Shown here: piece by piece, positions 6,376 to 13,208 of the stretch
How positions within the stretch are numbered: position 1 is the first letter of the stretch
How the letters are laid out: every line of letters starts with the position of its first letter
DNA from: CAZPZR01 sp964591105
GTDB taxonomy: Bacteria > Bacillota > Clostridia > Lachnospirales > Lachnospiraceae
Length of the DNA: 13,386 nt
Assembly: GCA_964591105.1 (NCBI GenBank)
Contig: CAZPZR010000050.1
Span: 1-13,386, forward strand
Reading direction: 5' to 3'
Translations under genes and position numbers: made by a program
Notes under the pieces: model-generated
The model's database searches: none
What the model saw: only the letters and a program-made list of their open reading frames with translations
Told to the model about the DNA's origin: nothing

Positions 6376-7485
6376 ATGAAGACGCGAGACAAATATCGTG
6401 GCTGCCTTCTTGGAGGTGCAGCTGGTGATGCGCTTGGATATGCTGTAGAATTTGCAGGAGAAGAAGTGATCTTTCAAAAATACGGAGAACATGGAATTAC
6501 AGAGTATGAGTTAGACAAAAGCGGGAAAGCATTGTTTTCTGATGATACACAGATGACATTATTTACAGCAAACAGTCTTTTATTACATACAGAAGAAATT
6601 TTAAAAAATGAGAGAGAGGATGCATACAGAGATTTCTTTGAATATTGTTATCGTTGTTGGTATTTTACCCAAGGAGAAGAAGAGAACGAAGAGAGTGACG
6701 AAGAAAAGTCCTGGTTGATGCAAGTGCCGGAACTTTATAGTCGAAGAGCACCGGGGCTTACATGTCTGTCCGTATTTCATAGCGGAAAAATCGGATCTGT
6801 AGCAAAACCAATGAATGAAAGCAAGGGATGTGGCGGTGTGATGAGAGTTGCACCGGTAGGTCTTTACTTAGATGAGAGAAATCATACATTGGAGCAAGTT
6901 GGAAAAATTGGGGCAGAAGCTGCGGCATTGACACATGGACACGAATTAGGTTATATTCCGGCAGCAGTGTTTGCGATGATTGTTCATTTGGCAGTAAACC
7001 GTGAGGATTTATCCATGATGGAGATTGTAGAGACAGCATTGGATGAAGTGTGGTACGCATTTCCAGAAGGTGAATTTATGAATCAATTCCAGGATTTGAT
7101 GAACTTGGCATTAGATTTGGCGGTAAATGATGAGGATGATTTGGATGCGATCCATCACCTGGGAGCAGGTTGGGTTGCAGAAGAGGCACTGGCAATTGCG
7201 ACATACTGCGCAGTGAAGTATGAACATGATTTCGAAAAAGGAATCATTGCGGCAGTAAATCATGGTGGAGATAGCGATTCGACCGGAGCGATTGCAGGAA
7301 ACATACTGGGGGCATACTTAGGAATTGATGCGATTCCAGAAAAATATAAGGAAAATCTAGAATTAAAAGATGTTATATTGCGAATGGCAGACGAATTATA
7401 CGATTTTCCAGAGCCAGAAAAAGTAAAAAAAGAAGAGGAAACAAAAGCGAAGCCAAAAGCAAGAATTTTATTTCGTTTGAGATAA
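6376..7485 (+). CDS. ADP-ribosylglycohydrolase family protein (DraG/ARH-like)
   Basis: The 369-residue protein shows the all-alpha ADP-ribosylhydrolase fold motifs in order: YRGCLLGGAAGDALGYAVEF (7-26), FSDDTQMT (54-61) with metal ligands Asp56, Asp57 and Thr58, CGGVMRVAPVGLY (152-164), THGHELGYIPA (186-196), and NHGGDSDSTGAIAGNILGA (295-313) with ligands Asp299, Asp301 and Thr303. Such enzymes remove ADP-ribose from proteins or nucleic acids, or cleave O-acetyl-ADP-ribose, using two Mg ions. The target is unknown, and no ADP-ribosyltransferase gene is in view. The start ATG at 6376 follows AAGGAGAAG; an in-frame ATG at 6280 lies upstream of the promoter and has no such site. Distinctive are an acidic insert (EEENEESDEE, 101-110) and a lysine/glutamate tail from about 346 ending ARILFRLR. 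The cytoplasm is the likely location. Confidence 0.92.
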   Translation: MKTRDKYRGCLLGGAAGDALGYAVEFAGEEVIFQKYGEHGITEYELDKSGKALFSDDTQMTLFTANSLLLHTEEILKNEREDAYRDFFEYCYRCWYFTQGEEENEESDEEKSWLMQVPELYSRRAPGLTCLSVFHSGKIGSVAKPMNESKGCGGVMRVAPVGLYLDERNHTLEQVGKIGAEAAALTHGHELGYIPAAVFAMIVHLAVNREDLSMMEIVETALDEVWYAFPEGEFMNQFQDLMNLALDLAVNDEDDLDAIHHLGAGWVAEEALAIATYCAVKYEHDFEKGIIAAVNHGGDSDSTGAIAGNILGAYLGIDAIPEKYKENLELKDVILRMADELYDFPEPEKVKKEEETKAKPKARILFRLR

Positions 7486-7512
7486 AAAACGCAAAAAGGT
7501 ACAGGGCATTTT

Positions 7513-7559
7513 TCAAAATAGGACGTAGTATTTTTCAAAAATACTACGTCCTATTTTGA
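7513..7559. terminator. 23-bp perfect inverted repeat, bidirectional terminator
   Basis: Bases 7513-7535 are the exact reverse complement of 7537-7559, with one central base. The core GGACGTAGTA is flanked by A and T tracts on both sides, so either transcript ends in a stable stem followed by U residues. It lies between the stop codons of two convergent genes and its right arm abuts the glutaminase stop codon. A partial direct repeat ATTTTTCAAAA occurs at about 7509-7519 and again at 7530-7540. Confidence 0.9.
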
Positions 7560-8486
7560 TTAAAATTCAGGTTCTGAATCAAAAATATGCCAATGAAGTT
7601 CATGAGAAAGGTATTCCAGCATTTTCATACCTACAATACTATTCCCCTTAGAATCTAGCGCTGGACCGAATGTTCCAACCCCAGCTTTATGATTAACGAA
7701 AGAGAGAATTCCTCCGCCAACGCCACTTTTCGCTGGCATCCCAACTTTTGCGGCAAATTCGCCAGATCCATCATACATTCCGCAAGTGAGCATCAGAGTT
7801 TTGAGCATGGTAACCACACGGTCTGTGAGCAGCACTTCGCCTGTAAATGGGTTCTTTCCATTATTTGCAATAACAAGTCCAAGACCGGCAAGGCTCTTGG
7901 CAGTCACTCGAATAGAGCACATCTTGAAATAAAGATCAAGAATCTCTTCGATGTTTCCAGTGATTACATTATTACTCTTGAGCAAGTACGCGATGGAGCG
8001 GTTGCGATCCCCTGTAGATAACTCAGAATGATATACATCTTCGTCTAACGTAAGTGTTGGATCCATGCAAAGGCGCTTTGTCCAGTCTAACAATTCTTCA
8101 AAAGTGAAGCGTGGCTGAAGAAAGCTTGCGATTACGATGGCACCAGAGTTAATCATTGGGTTGAATGGAATGTGCCCATCTGTATCCAATTTGATAATAG
8201 AGTTAAATGCATCTCCGGATGGTTCCATTCGAACTTTGGCAAAAACTCGCTCATATCCGCAAGTCTGCAATGCGATTCCAAGACTGATAATCTTAGAAAT
8301 ACTCTGAATGGTGAATGGCTCGTCCACATTTCCCGCTGAGTACACTTTTCCGTCTTTTGTCATAATACAAATTCCGGATAACGTTTTATCCACCTTTGCG
8401 AGTTCTGGTATATAATCGGCTGTGTGTCCTTCCTGAATGAAGTGACGTCCGAAAGAAAGTGCTAAATCGACATGTTTTTGGTACAA
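7560..8486 (-). CDS. glsA: Glutaminase A
   Basis: This 308-residue protein has the normal length of bacterial glutaminase and the serine beta-lactamase-like fold motifs. The Ser62-x-x-Lys65 catalytic pair lies in FTIQSISKI; EPSGDAFNS (88-96), NPMINSGAI (109-117) and the late KSGVGGGI (253-260) are also conserved. It hydrolyses L-glutamine to glutamate and ammonia in the cytoplasm, and in some bacteria this contributes to acid resistance. The start codon is a TTG at 8486-8484: AGGAGG (8500-8495) is 8 bases upstream, no in-frame ATG exists nearby, and the protein then begins YQKHVDLALSFGR as expected. No glutamate decarboxylase or antiporter gene is near. The gene is alone on its strand and ends at the bidirectional terminator. 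Identification is very secure. Confidence 0.96.
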   Translation of the reverse strand: MYQKHVDLALSFGRHFIQEGHTADYIPELAKVDKTLSGICIMTKDGKVYSAGNVDEPFTIQSISKIISLGIALQTCGYERVFAKVRMEPSGDAFNSIIKLDTDGHIPFNPMINSGAIVIASFLQPRFTFEELLDWTKRLCMDPTLTLDEDVYHSELSTGDRNRSIAYLLKSNNVITGNIEEILDLYFKMCSIRVTAKSLAGLGLVIANNGKNPFTGEVLLTDRVVTMLKTLMLTCGMYDGSGEFAAKVGMPAKSGVGGGILSFVNHKAGVGTFGPALDSKGNSIVGMKMLEYLSHELHWHIFDSEPEF

Positions 8487-8522
8487 AATATCATCCTCCT
8501 AACATTTTTGATAAATACAAGA

Positions 8523-8553
8523 TTAGAATCCGAGGATCCTAACCTTAAGTATA
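8523..8553 (-). promoter_or_regulatory. Possible glsA promoter -10 and start-site palindrome
   Basis: On the minus strand TATACT (8553-8548) is a fair -10 box; no good -35 box is seen 17 bases upstream. Downstream, TTAGAATCC (8523-8531) and GGATCCTAA (8534-8542) form an imperfect 20-bp palindrome (one mismatch pair, GA centre) over the predicted start near 8541. A missing -35 plus a palindrome suggests activator or repressor control, but this is tentative. Confidence 0.35.
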
Positions 8554-8633
8554 ACATTATGAATATAAAAAGTGTATAAATTCTTTCAGTTGAAAAGTTT
8601 TCTTTTGCTTGTATTATTTAAAAGAACACGAAC

Positions 8634-8654
8634 ATGTGGTATAATCAACCACAT
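8634..8654 (+). promoter_or_regulatory. Promoter -10 box inside an inverted repeat, operon regulator site
   Basis: TATAAT (8640-8645) lies within ATGTGGT-N7-ACCACAT (arms 8634-8640 and 8648-8654). The -35 region 17 bases upstream is poor. The start would be near 8652, so the left arm is not transcribed and the repeat must act as DNA, as an operator overlapping the -10 box, not as an RNA hairpin. It controls the three-gene operon that begins at 8683. Confidence 0.5.
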
Positions 8655-8682
8655 ATGTTTGAAAATAAAGGAGAAAATTACA

Positions 8683-9426
8683 ATGGCAGATAACAAAGTA
8701 CTGGCAGTAGTAGCCGGCAATGAAATTACACAGCAGGATTTAAATGCATTTTTAACAGGACTTCCAAAGGAACAGCAGATGTATGCTTCCAACCCTCAGT
8801 TCCAGAAACAGTGTTTGGAACAGTTGATCACAATGAACTTATTTGCAAAAATGGGTGAAGATCTGAAGTTAGAAGAAACAGAAGCATTTGCAAGAATTAT
8901 GAAGAGCGCTAGAACAGAAGTGCTTGCACAGCTTGCAATCACAGAAGTGATGAAAGAAATCAAAGTTGAAGATGATGAAGTAAAAGGATATTACGAAGCA
9001 AATCAGAAACAGTTTGTAAAAGGTGCAACTGTACAGGCAAAACACATTCTTGTGCCAGAAGAAGATACATGTAAGGATATTCTTGCAGCAGTAGAAAGTG
9101 GAGAAAAAACATTTGAAGATGCAGCGAAAGAATCTTCTACATGCCCATCTGGACAGAATGGTGGAGACCTTGGAGAATTTGGAAAAGGACAGATGGTAAA
9201 AGAATTTGAAGATGCAGCATTTGCAGCAGAAATTGGACAGGTTGTTGGACCAGTGAAAACACAGTTCGGATATCATTTGATTAAAGTTGAAAAGAAAAAT
9301 GATGAAGCTGTATCTACATTCGAAGAAGTGGAAAATTCTATCCGCAAGAGTTTGATGCAGCAGAAACAGAATGATGCATACATGAAGAAAATGGCTGAAT
9401 TAAAAGAGAAATACGTTCAGGAGTAA
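8683..9426 (+). CDS. Parvulin-type peptidyl-prolyl cis-trans isomerase, cytoplasmic
   Basis: The 247-residue protein has an N-terminal SurA/PrsA-like helical chaperone region (about 1-110), a parvulin domain at about 113-204 and a C-terminal helix. Parvulin motifs are visible: VQAKHILV with His121, the FEDAAKESSTCPSGQNGGDLGEFGKGQMVKEFEDA region with Cys154, and FGYHLIKV with His198. Unlike PrsA, it has no signal peptide or lipobox: it starts MADNKVLAVVAGNEIT, so it should work in the cytoplasm, isomerising proline bonds or chaperoning new chains. The ATG at 8683 follows AAGGAGAA (8668-8675); an in-frame ATG at 8572 would precede the promoter and add an unrelated 37 residues. It is the first gene of an operon with a tRNA deacylase and a ribosome-acting GTPase, which supports a role near translation. 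Confidence 0.9.
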   Translation: MADNKVLAVVAGNEITQQDLNAFLTGLPKEQQMYASNPQFQKQCLEQLITMNLFAKMGEDLKLEETEAFARIMKSARTEVLAQLAITEVMKEIKVEDDEVKGYYEANQKQFVKGATVQAKHILVPEEDTCKDILAAVESGEKTFEDAAKESSTCPSGQNGGDLGEFGKGQMVKEFEDAAFAAEIGQVVGPVKTQFGYHLIKVEKKNDEAVSTFEEVENSIRKSLMQQKQNDAYMKKMAELKEKYVQE

Positions 9427-9429
9427 GCG

Positions 9430-9981
9430 ATGGAATTATACAAAGGACGTCCAGAAGCGGAAGCGGGGAGACTGGACAAGGAAATCAAAGTATATGATTT
9501 TTTAGATTCTCTTGGAATTGCATATGAACGTGTTGATCACGAGGTTGTAGGTACAATTGCAGATTGTGAGGAAATTGACCGCACGCTTGGATTAGAGATT
9601 TGTAAAAATTTATTTTTGTGCAATCGTCAGAAAACAGCGTATTATTTGTTGCTGATTCCGGGAAGCAAGGCATTACGCACAAAGGAACTCTCTGCACAGA
9701 TTCCAACGACCAGATTATCTTTTGGTTCTGGAGAAGACATGGAGAAATATTTGAATGTTACGCCAGGCTCAGCGTCGGTCATGGGATTATTATTTGATCC
9801 AGAACAAAAGGTGCAGTTGCTTGTGGACGAGGAAATTTTCGCACAAGAAGAATTTGGATGTCATCCGTGTATCAATACGTCAAGTATTAAGATGCGTACG
9901 CAGGATGTGTTTGAAAAGATACTTCCGGCACTTGGACGCGACTGGATTACAGTAAAGCTTACAGATGGGAATAAGGAATAA
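9430..9981 (+). CDS. YbaK/ProX-family aminoacyl-tRNA deacylase
   Basis: This 183-residue protein is a free-standing homologue of the editing domain of prolyl-tRNA synthetase. Family members hydrolyse mischarged tRNAs such as Ala-tRNAPro or Cys-tRNAPro. Visible features are the N-terminal helix and strand (VYDFLDSLGIAYERVDHE), the CKNLFLCN motif with Lys59 as the probable catalytic lysine, KALRTKELS (80-88), the substrate loop TPGSASVMGLLFD (111-123), and GCHPCINTSSIKM (143-155). It has a short N-terminal extension. The ATG is 3 bp after the isomerase stop, and its AGGAG (9419-9423) lies inside the isomerase gene, which implies translational coupling. The next start codon is 1 bp after its own stop. 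Exact tRNA specificity cannot be read; ProX-like (PrdX) is the closest match I recognise. Confidence 0.88.
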   Translation: MELYKGRPEAEAGRLDKEIKVYDFLDSLGIAYERVDHEVVGTIADCEEIDRTLGLEICKNLFLCNRQKTAYYLLLIPGSKALRTKELSAQIPTTRLSFGSGEDMEKYLNVTPGSASVMGLLFDPEQKVQLLVDEEIFAQEEFGCHPCINTSSIKMRTQDVFEKILPALGRDWITVKLTDGNKE

Positions 9982-9982
9982 T

Positions 9983-12871
9983 ATGAAAAACTTAACGGTT
10001 GGAATTTTGGCGCATGTGGATGCGGGAAAAACTACATTATCGGAAAGTATGTTATACGAAAGTGGAAGCATAAGAAAATTAGGGCGTGTCGATCATGGAG
10101 ACGCCTTTTTGGACACCCATGAATTAGAAAAGAGCAGAGGAATCACAATCTTTTCCAAGCAAGCGGTGTTTGAACTTGGTGAGAAAAGGATTACATTGCT
10201 TGACACACCGGGACATGTGGATTTTTCGGCTGAAATGGAGCGAACACTCGGAGTGCTTGATTACGCGATTCTTGTGATCAATGGCGCAGATGGTGTGCAG
10301 GGACATACGCGAACGCTTTGGAATCTACTGAAGCAGTATCGAATTCCAACGTTTTTGTTTGTGAACAAGATGGACCAGACAGGTGTAGAGCGAGAGAAAG
10401 TGCTGGCAGATTTGCAGCGGAGATTGAGCGACACCTGTATCCCATTTGACAATAAGGAGATTGAAAAAGAAGAATTTTTGGATCAGTTGTCTATGTGTGA
10501 TGAGACAGCAATGGATGAATATTTGGAAACGGAAACGATTTCCGAAGAGACAAAAATTCAGATGATCGCAGCACGGAGTGTGTTCCCATGCTATTTTGGC
10601 TCTGCACTGAAAATGCAAGGGGTGCGAGAATTCTTACAGGGGTTGGAGCGACTGACCAGAACATCCTATGAAAAAGAGGCAGAAGAAAAGCCGTTTGGAG
10701 CGCGTGTTTATAAAATATCACGAGATACACAAGGGGCGCGTTTGACACATCTGAAGGTGACAAGCGGAATCTTGAAAGTGAAAGAACTTCTGCGCGGCGA
10801 GAATGCAGCACATGAAATATGGGAAGAAAAGGTCAATCAGATTCGTCTTTACTCTGGAGAAAAATATGAGATGACTTCGGAAGTGGAAGCTGGAATAATC
10901 TGTGCGGTGACTGGTCTGACACAGACATTTTGTGGGGAAGGACTTGGGTGTGAAACACATGCTGATACACCTGTCTTAGAACCAGTGTTAAATTATCAGA
11001 TTTTATTTCCGAAAGAAATCGATGCACATACAATGCTTCGCAATTTACGAATTTTGGAAGAAGAAGATCCAATGCTTCGAATTGTGACTGGTCTGACACA
11101 GACATTTTGTGGGGAAGGACTTGGGTGTGAAACACATGCTGATACACCTGTCTTAGAACCAGTGTTAAATTATCAGATTTTATTTCCGAAAGAAATCGAT
11201 GCACATACAATGCTTCGCAATTTACGAATTTTGGAAGAAGAAGATCCAATGCTTCGAATTGTGTGGAAAGAGGAGTTATCAGAGATTCATGCACAACTCA
11301 TGGGAGAAGTGCAGGTGGATGTGTTGAAAACTCTTGTGAAAAATCGTTTTGGTGTGGATATCGAGCTTGGAACAGGAAGTATTGTTTACAAAGAAACGAT
11401 TCAGAAGACGGTAGAAGGTGTTGGACATTATGAGCCGCTCCGCCATTATGCAGAAGTTCATTTGTTGTTAGAACCGGGTGAACGCGGAAGCGGAATGGTT
11501 TTTGATACAGATTGTAGTGAAGACTTGCTGGATAAAAACTGGCAACGTCTGATTCTGACACATTTGTATGAAAAGGAACATCGTGGGGTACTGACAGGTT
11601 CAGCGATTACGGATATGAAAATAACGCTGCTCGCTGGCCGTGCGCATTTGAAACATACGGAAGGCGGAGACTTCAGACAGTCTACATATCGCGCAGTAAG
11701 ACAAGGGCTTATGCAGGCAGACAGTATTTTGCTGGAGCCTTACTATGAATTCCGACTGGAAATACCGCAGGAAATGGTGGGACGAGCGCTGACAGATATT
11801 CAACGCATGTCTGGAGAATTTACACCGCCAGAGACCGAAGATGATATGGCAATTATTACAGGAAGTGCTCCAGTAGCAGCGATGCGTGATTATCAGATGG
11901 AAGTGACGACCTATACAAAAGGCCGCGGCCGTTTGTCATGCATTTTTCAGGGATATGATGTGTGTCATGATGCCGAACAGGTACAGGAAGCGATTGGCTA
12001 TGATGCAGAGCGAGATCAGGAAAATCCGACAGGTTCTGTGTTCTGCACACATGGTGCGGGATTTTATGTGCCGTGGAATGAAGTACCAGAGTACATGCAT
12101 ATTGAGAGCCAGTTAAAGAAACGTCAGAATCAGGAAGAAGACAAACGAGAAAATCTGAACGATCGAAGAACTGGAACGAGATTTGTTGGAAAAGAAGCGG
12201 CACAAGTTCCAAGTTGGAATGCCAAAGAAGAAAAAGAACTGGAAGAGATTTTTATTCGAACTTATGGAAAAGTAGAGAGAAAATTATCAAGTTCAGCATC
12301 TGTTTATACAGCAGCATCGAAAAAGAAATCTACGAAAAAAGACGAACAAGTACAAGAGTTCTTACTAGTAGATGGTTACAATGTGATCTTTGCATGGGAA
12401 GATTTGAAAGAGCTTGCAAATGTAAATATCGCAGCTGCAAGAAATAAGCTGATGGATGCACTTTGTAACTACCAGGGATTCAAAAAGTGTACCGTTATTC
12501 TTGTGTTTGATGCCTACAAAGTAGAGAGTGAACTGCACGAAGTAATGCGGTATCATAACATACATGTGGTGTATACGAAACAGGCAGAGACAGCAGACCA
12601 ATATATCGAAAAAGTTGTTCACTCAATTGCAAAGAAATATCATGTCACAGTAGTGACATCCGATGGTGTAGAGCAGGTTGTGACTCTTGGACAAGGTGGA
12701 ACCTTGATTTCTTCTCGAGAATTTGAAGTGGAAATGGAAATAGTGAAGCGCCAGATTCGTGAAGAGGCAGAACAACGAAGAGAACGAGGGAAGAACTATT
12801 TGTTCGATCATTTAGATAAAGAATTAGCTGATACGATGGAAGAAGTTCGTCTAGGAAAAAAAGAACTATAA
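9983..12871 (+). CDS. TetM/EF-G-like ribosomal GTPase fused to a YacP/Rae1 NYN endoribonuclease
   Basis: The 962-residue protein starts at ATG 9983 (AAGGA 5 bases upstream, inside the preceding gene); an ATG at 9965 would overlap that gene. Residues 1-225 are a translational GTPase domain: G1 AHVDAGKTT (10-18), G2 RGITI (52-56), G3 DTPGH (74-78), G4 NKMD (128-131), G5 SAL (207-209). Domains II and III follow, then domain IV (about 480-585) and domain V (LEPYYEFRLEIPQEMVGRAL onward). A charged linker (about 710-790) leads to an NYN domain (792-930) matching YacP/Rae1: VDGYN (Asp797), VFDAYKV (Asp843), TKQAETADQYIEK, TSDGVEQ (Asp894), GQGG and SSREF. TetM-type GTPases enter the ribosomal A site and Rae1 cuts A-site mRNA, so joint action on stalled or selected ribosomes is inferred. 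An exact 59-residue tandem duplication (309-367, 368-426) spans domains II/III and may impair it; without it the length would be 903. Tetracycline resistance is unlikely: the TetM SPV tip motif aligns with Leu556-Lys557-His558. Confidence 0.88.
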   Translation: MKNLTVGILAHVDAGKTTLSESMLYESGSIRKLGRVDHGDAFLDTHELEKSRGITIFSKQAVFELGEKRITLLDTPGHVDFSAEMERTLGVLDYAILVINGADGVQGHTRTLWNLLKQYRIPTFLFVNKMDQTGVEREKVLADLQRRLSDTCIPFDNKEIEKEEFLDQLSMCDETAMDEYLETETISEETKIQMIAARSVFPCYFGSALKMQGVREFLQGLERLTRTSYEKEAEEKPFGARVYKISRDTQGARLTHLKVTSGILKVKELLRGENAAHEIWEEKVNQIRLYSGEKYEMTSEVEAGIICAVTGLTQTFCGEGLGCETHADTPVLEPVLNYQILFPKEIDAHTMLRNLRILEEEDPMLRIVTGLTQTFCGEGLGCETHADTPVLEPVLNYQILFPKEIDAHTMLRNLRILEEEDPMLRIVWKEELSEIHAQLMGEVQVDVLKTLVKNRFGVDIELGTGSIVYKETIQKTVEGVGHYEPLRHYAEVHLLLEPGERGSGMVFDTDCSEDLLDKNWQRLILTHLYEKEHRGVLTGSAITDMKITLLAGRAHLKHTEGGDFRQSTYRAVRQGLMQADSILLEPYYEFRLEIPQEMVGRALTDIQRMSGEFTPPETEDDMAIITGSAPVAAMRDYQMEVTTYTKGRGRLSCIFQGYDVCHDAEQVQEAIGYDAERDQENPTGSVFCTHGAGFYVPWNEVPEYMHIESQLKKRQNQEEDKRENLNDRRTGTRFVGKEAAQVPSWNAKEEKELEEIFIRTYGKVERKLSSSASVYTAASKKKSTKKDEQVQEFLLVDGYNVIFAWEDLKELANVNIAAARNKLMDALCNYQGFKKCTVILVFDAYKVESELHEVMRYHNIHVVYTKQAETADQYIEKVVHSIAKKYHVTVVTSDGVEQVVTLGQGGTLISSREFEVEMEIVKRQIREEAEQRRERGKNYLFDHLDKELADTMEEVRLGKKEL
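10907..11260 (+). repeat. Exact tandem duplication, 2 x 177 bp, in frame
   Basis: Bases 10907-11083 are repeated without a single difference at 11084-11260. Each copy encodes the same 59 residues, from VTGLTQTFCG to EEEDPMLRI. The unit starts with GTG, and GTG also follows the second copy (11261-11263), so the ancestral sequence had GTG at both ends of the unit, as expected for duplication at short homology. The frame is kept because 177 is a multiple of three. Identity of 100% means either a very recent event or an assembly join that kept an overlap twice. Confidence 0.97.
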
Positions 12872-12910
12872 AACATAACTGTGTGTAATGATAAAATGAA
12901 AAAAGTTCAT

Positions 12911-12939
12911 TTCACAAATCCGAAAAAGAGGTGTATATT
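12911..12939 (+). promoter_or_regulatory. Predicted promoter of the 25-codon small gene
   Basis: TTCACA (12911-12916) and TATATT (12934-12939) each match consensus at 5 of 6 positions, with a 17-bp spacer. Predicted start is near 12946. No convincing terminator lies between the upstream operon and this promoter, so read-through is also possible. Confidence 0.6.
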
Positions 12940-12982
12940 GAGGTTGAAGGAAGAGATAAAGACACTTCAGGAGGTGTGAAAG

Positions 12983-13060
12983 ATGTTTGGATGGGCAGTA
13001 GTAGCAGCAGTAGCTAGTTATAGTATGTACAACGTGTTCGGGAATGAAAAACACGCATAA
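12983..13060 (+). CDS. 25-residue hydrophobic small protein, unknown function
   Basis: AGGAGGTG (12969-12976) is an ideal ribosome binding site 6 bases before ATG 12983. The frame reads MFGWAVVAAVASYSMYNVFG, then NEKHA and TAA. The first 20 residues are alanine/valine-rich and could form a single membrane-associated helix with a short polar C-terminus. A promoter lies upstream and a hairpin terminator 31 bases downstream, so this is a complete small transcription unit. I do not recognise the family. It could be a membrane small protein or a toxin-like peptide, but no antisense promoter is evident here. It follows the GTPase-nuclease gene by 111 bases. Confidence 0.6.
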   Translation: MFGWAVVAAVASYSMYNVFGNEKHA

Positions 13061-13090
13061 GAGAAGAGCATATATAGAATGAAAACCTAT

Positions 13091-13130
13091 AAAAAAGATG
13101 AGGGGCATGTGCTTCTTATCTTTTTTATTT
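13091..13130 (+). terminator. Rho-independent terminator of the small gene
   Basis: AAAAAAGAT (13091-13099) pairs with ATCTTTTTT (13118-13126), extended by weaker G-U containing pairs toward a loop around GGCATGTG, and followed by ATTTTTAT. The A and T tracts on both sides could let it work in either direction. Confidence 0.75.
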
Positions 13131-13173
13131 TTATAACATTACAAGTTCTAATGCCTATATTAAACAAAATGAT

Positions 13174-13202
13174 TTTACAAAAGCCGAGAAATAGTATATA
13201 GT
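13174..13202 (+). promoter_or_regulatory. Predicted promoter of a small RNA
   Basis: TTTACA (13174-13179) and TATAGT (13197-13202), each 5 of 6 consensus, are spaced 17 bases apart. Predicted start is near 13209. Confidence 0.55.
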
Positions 13203-13208
13203 TTAATT

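Noticed and set aside
8683..9426. PrsA foldase lipoprotein
   Set aside because: The N-terminus has no signal peptide and no lipobox cysteine, so a secreted lipoprotein call would be wrong despite the parvulin domain.
9983..12871. Tetracycline resistance gene (tetM/tetO type)
   Set aside because: It is related in fold, but the domain IV tip motif differs, a nuclease domain is attached, and it sits in a chromosomal-looking operon without mobile-element signs.
12890..12912. Hairpin AAATGAA/TTCATTT as terminator of the three-gene operon
   Set aside because: The stem is 7 A/T pairs and no T tract follows on the plus strand; it runs into the next promoter's -35 box.
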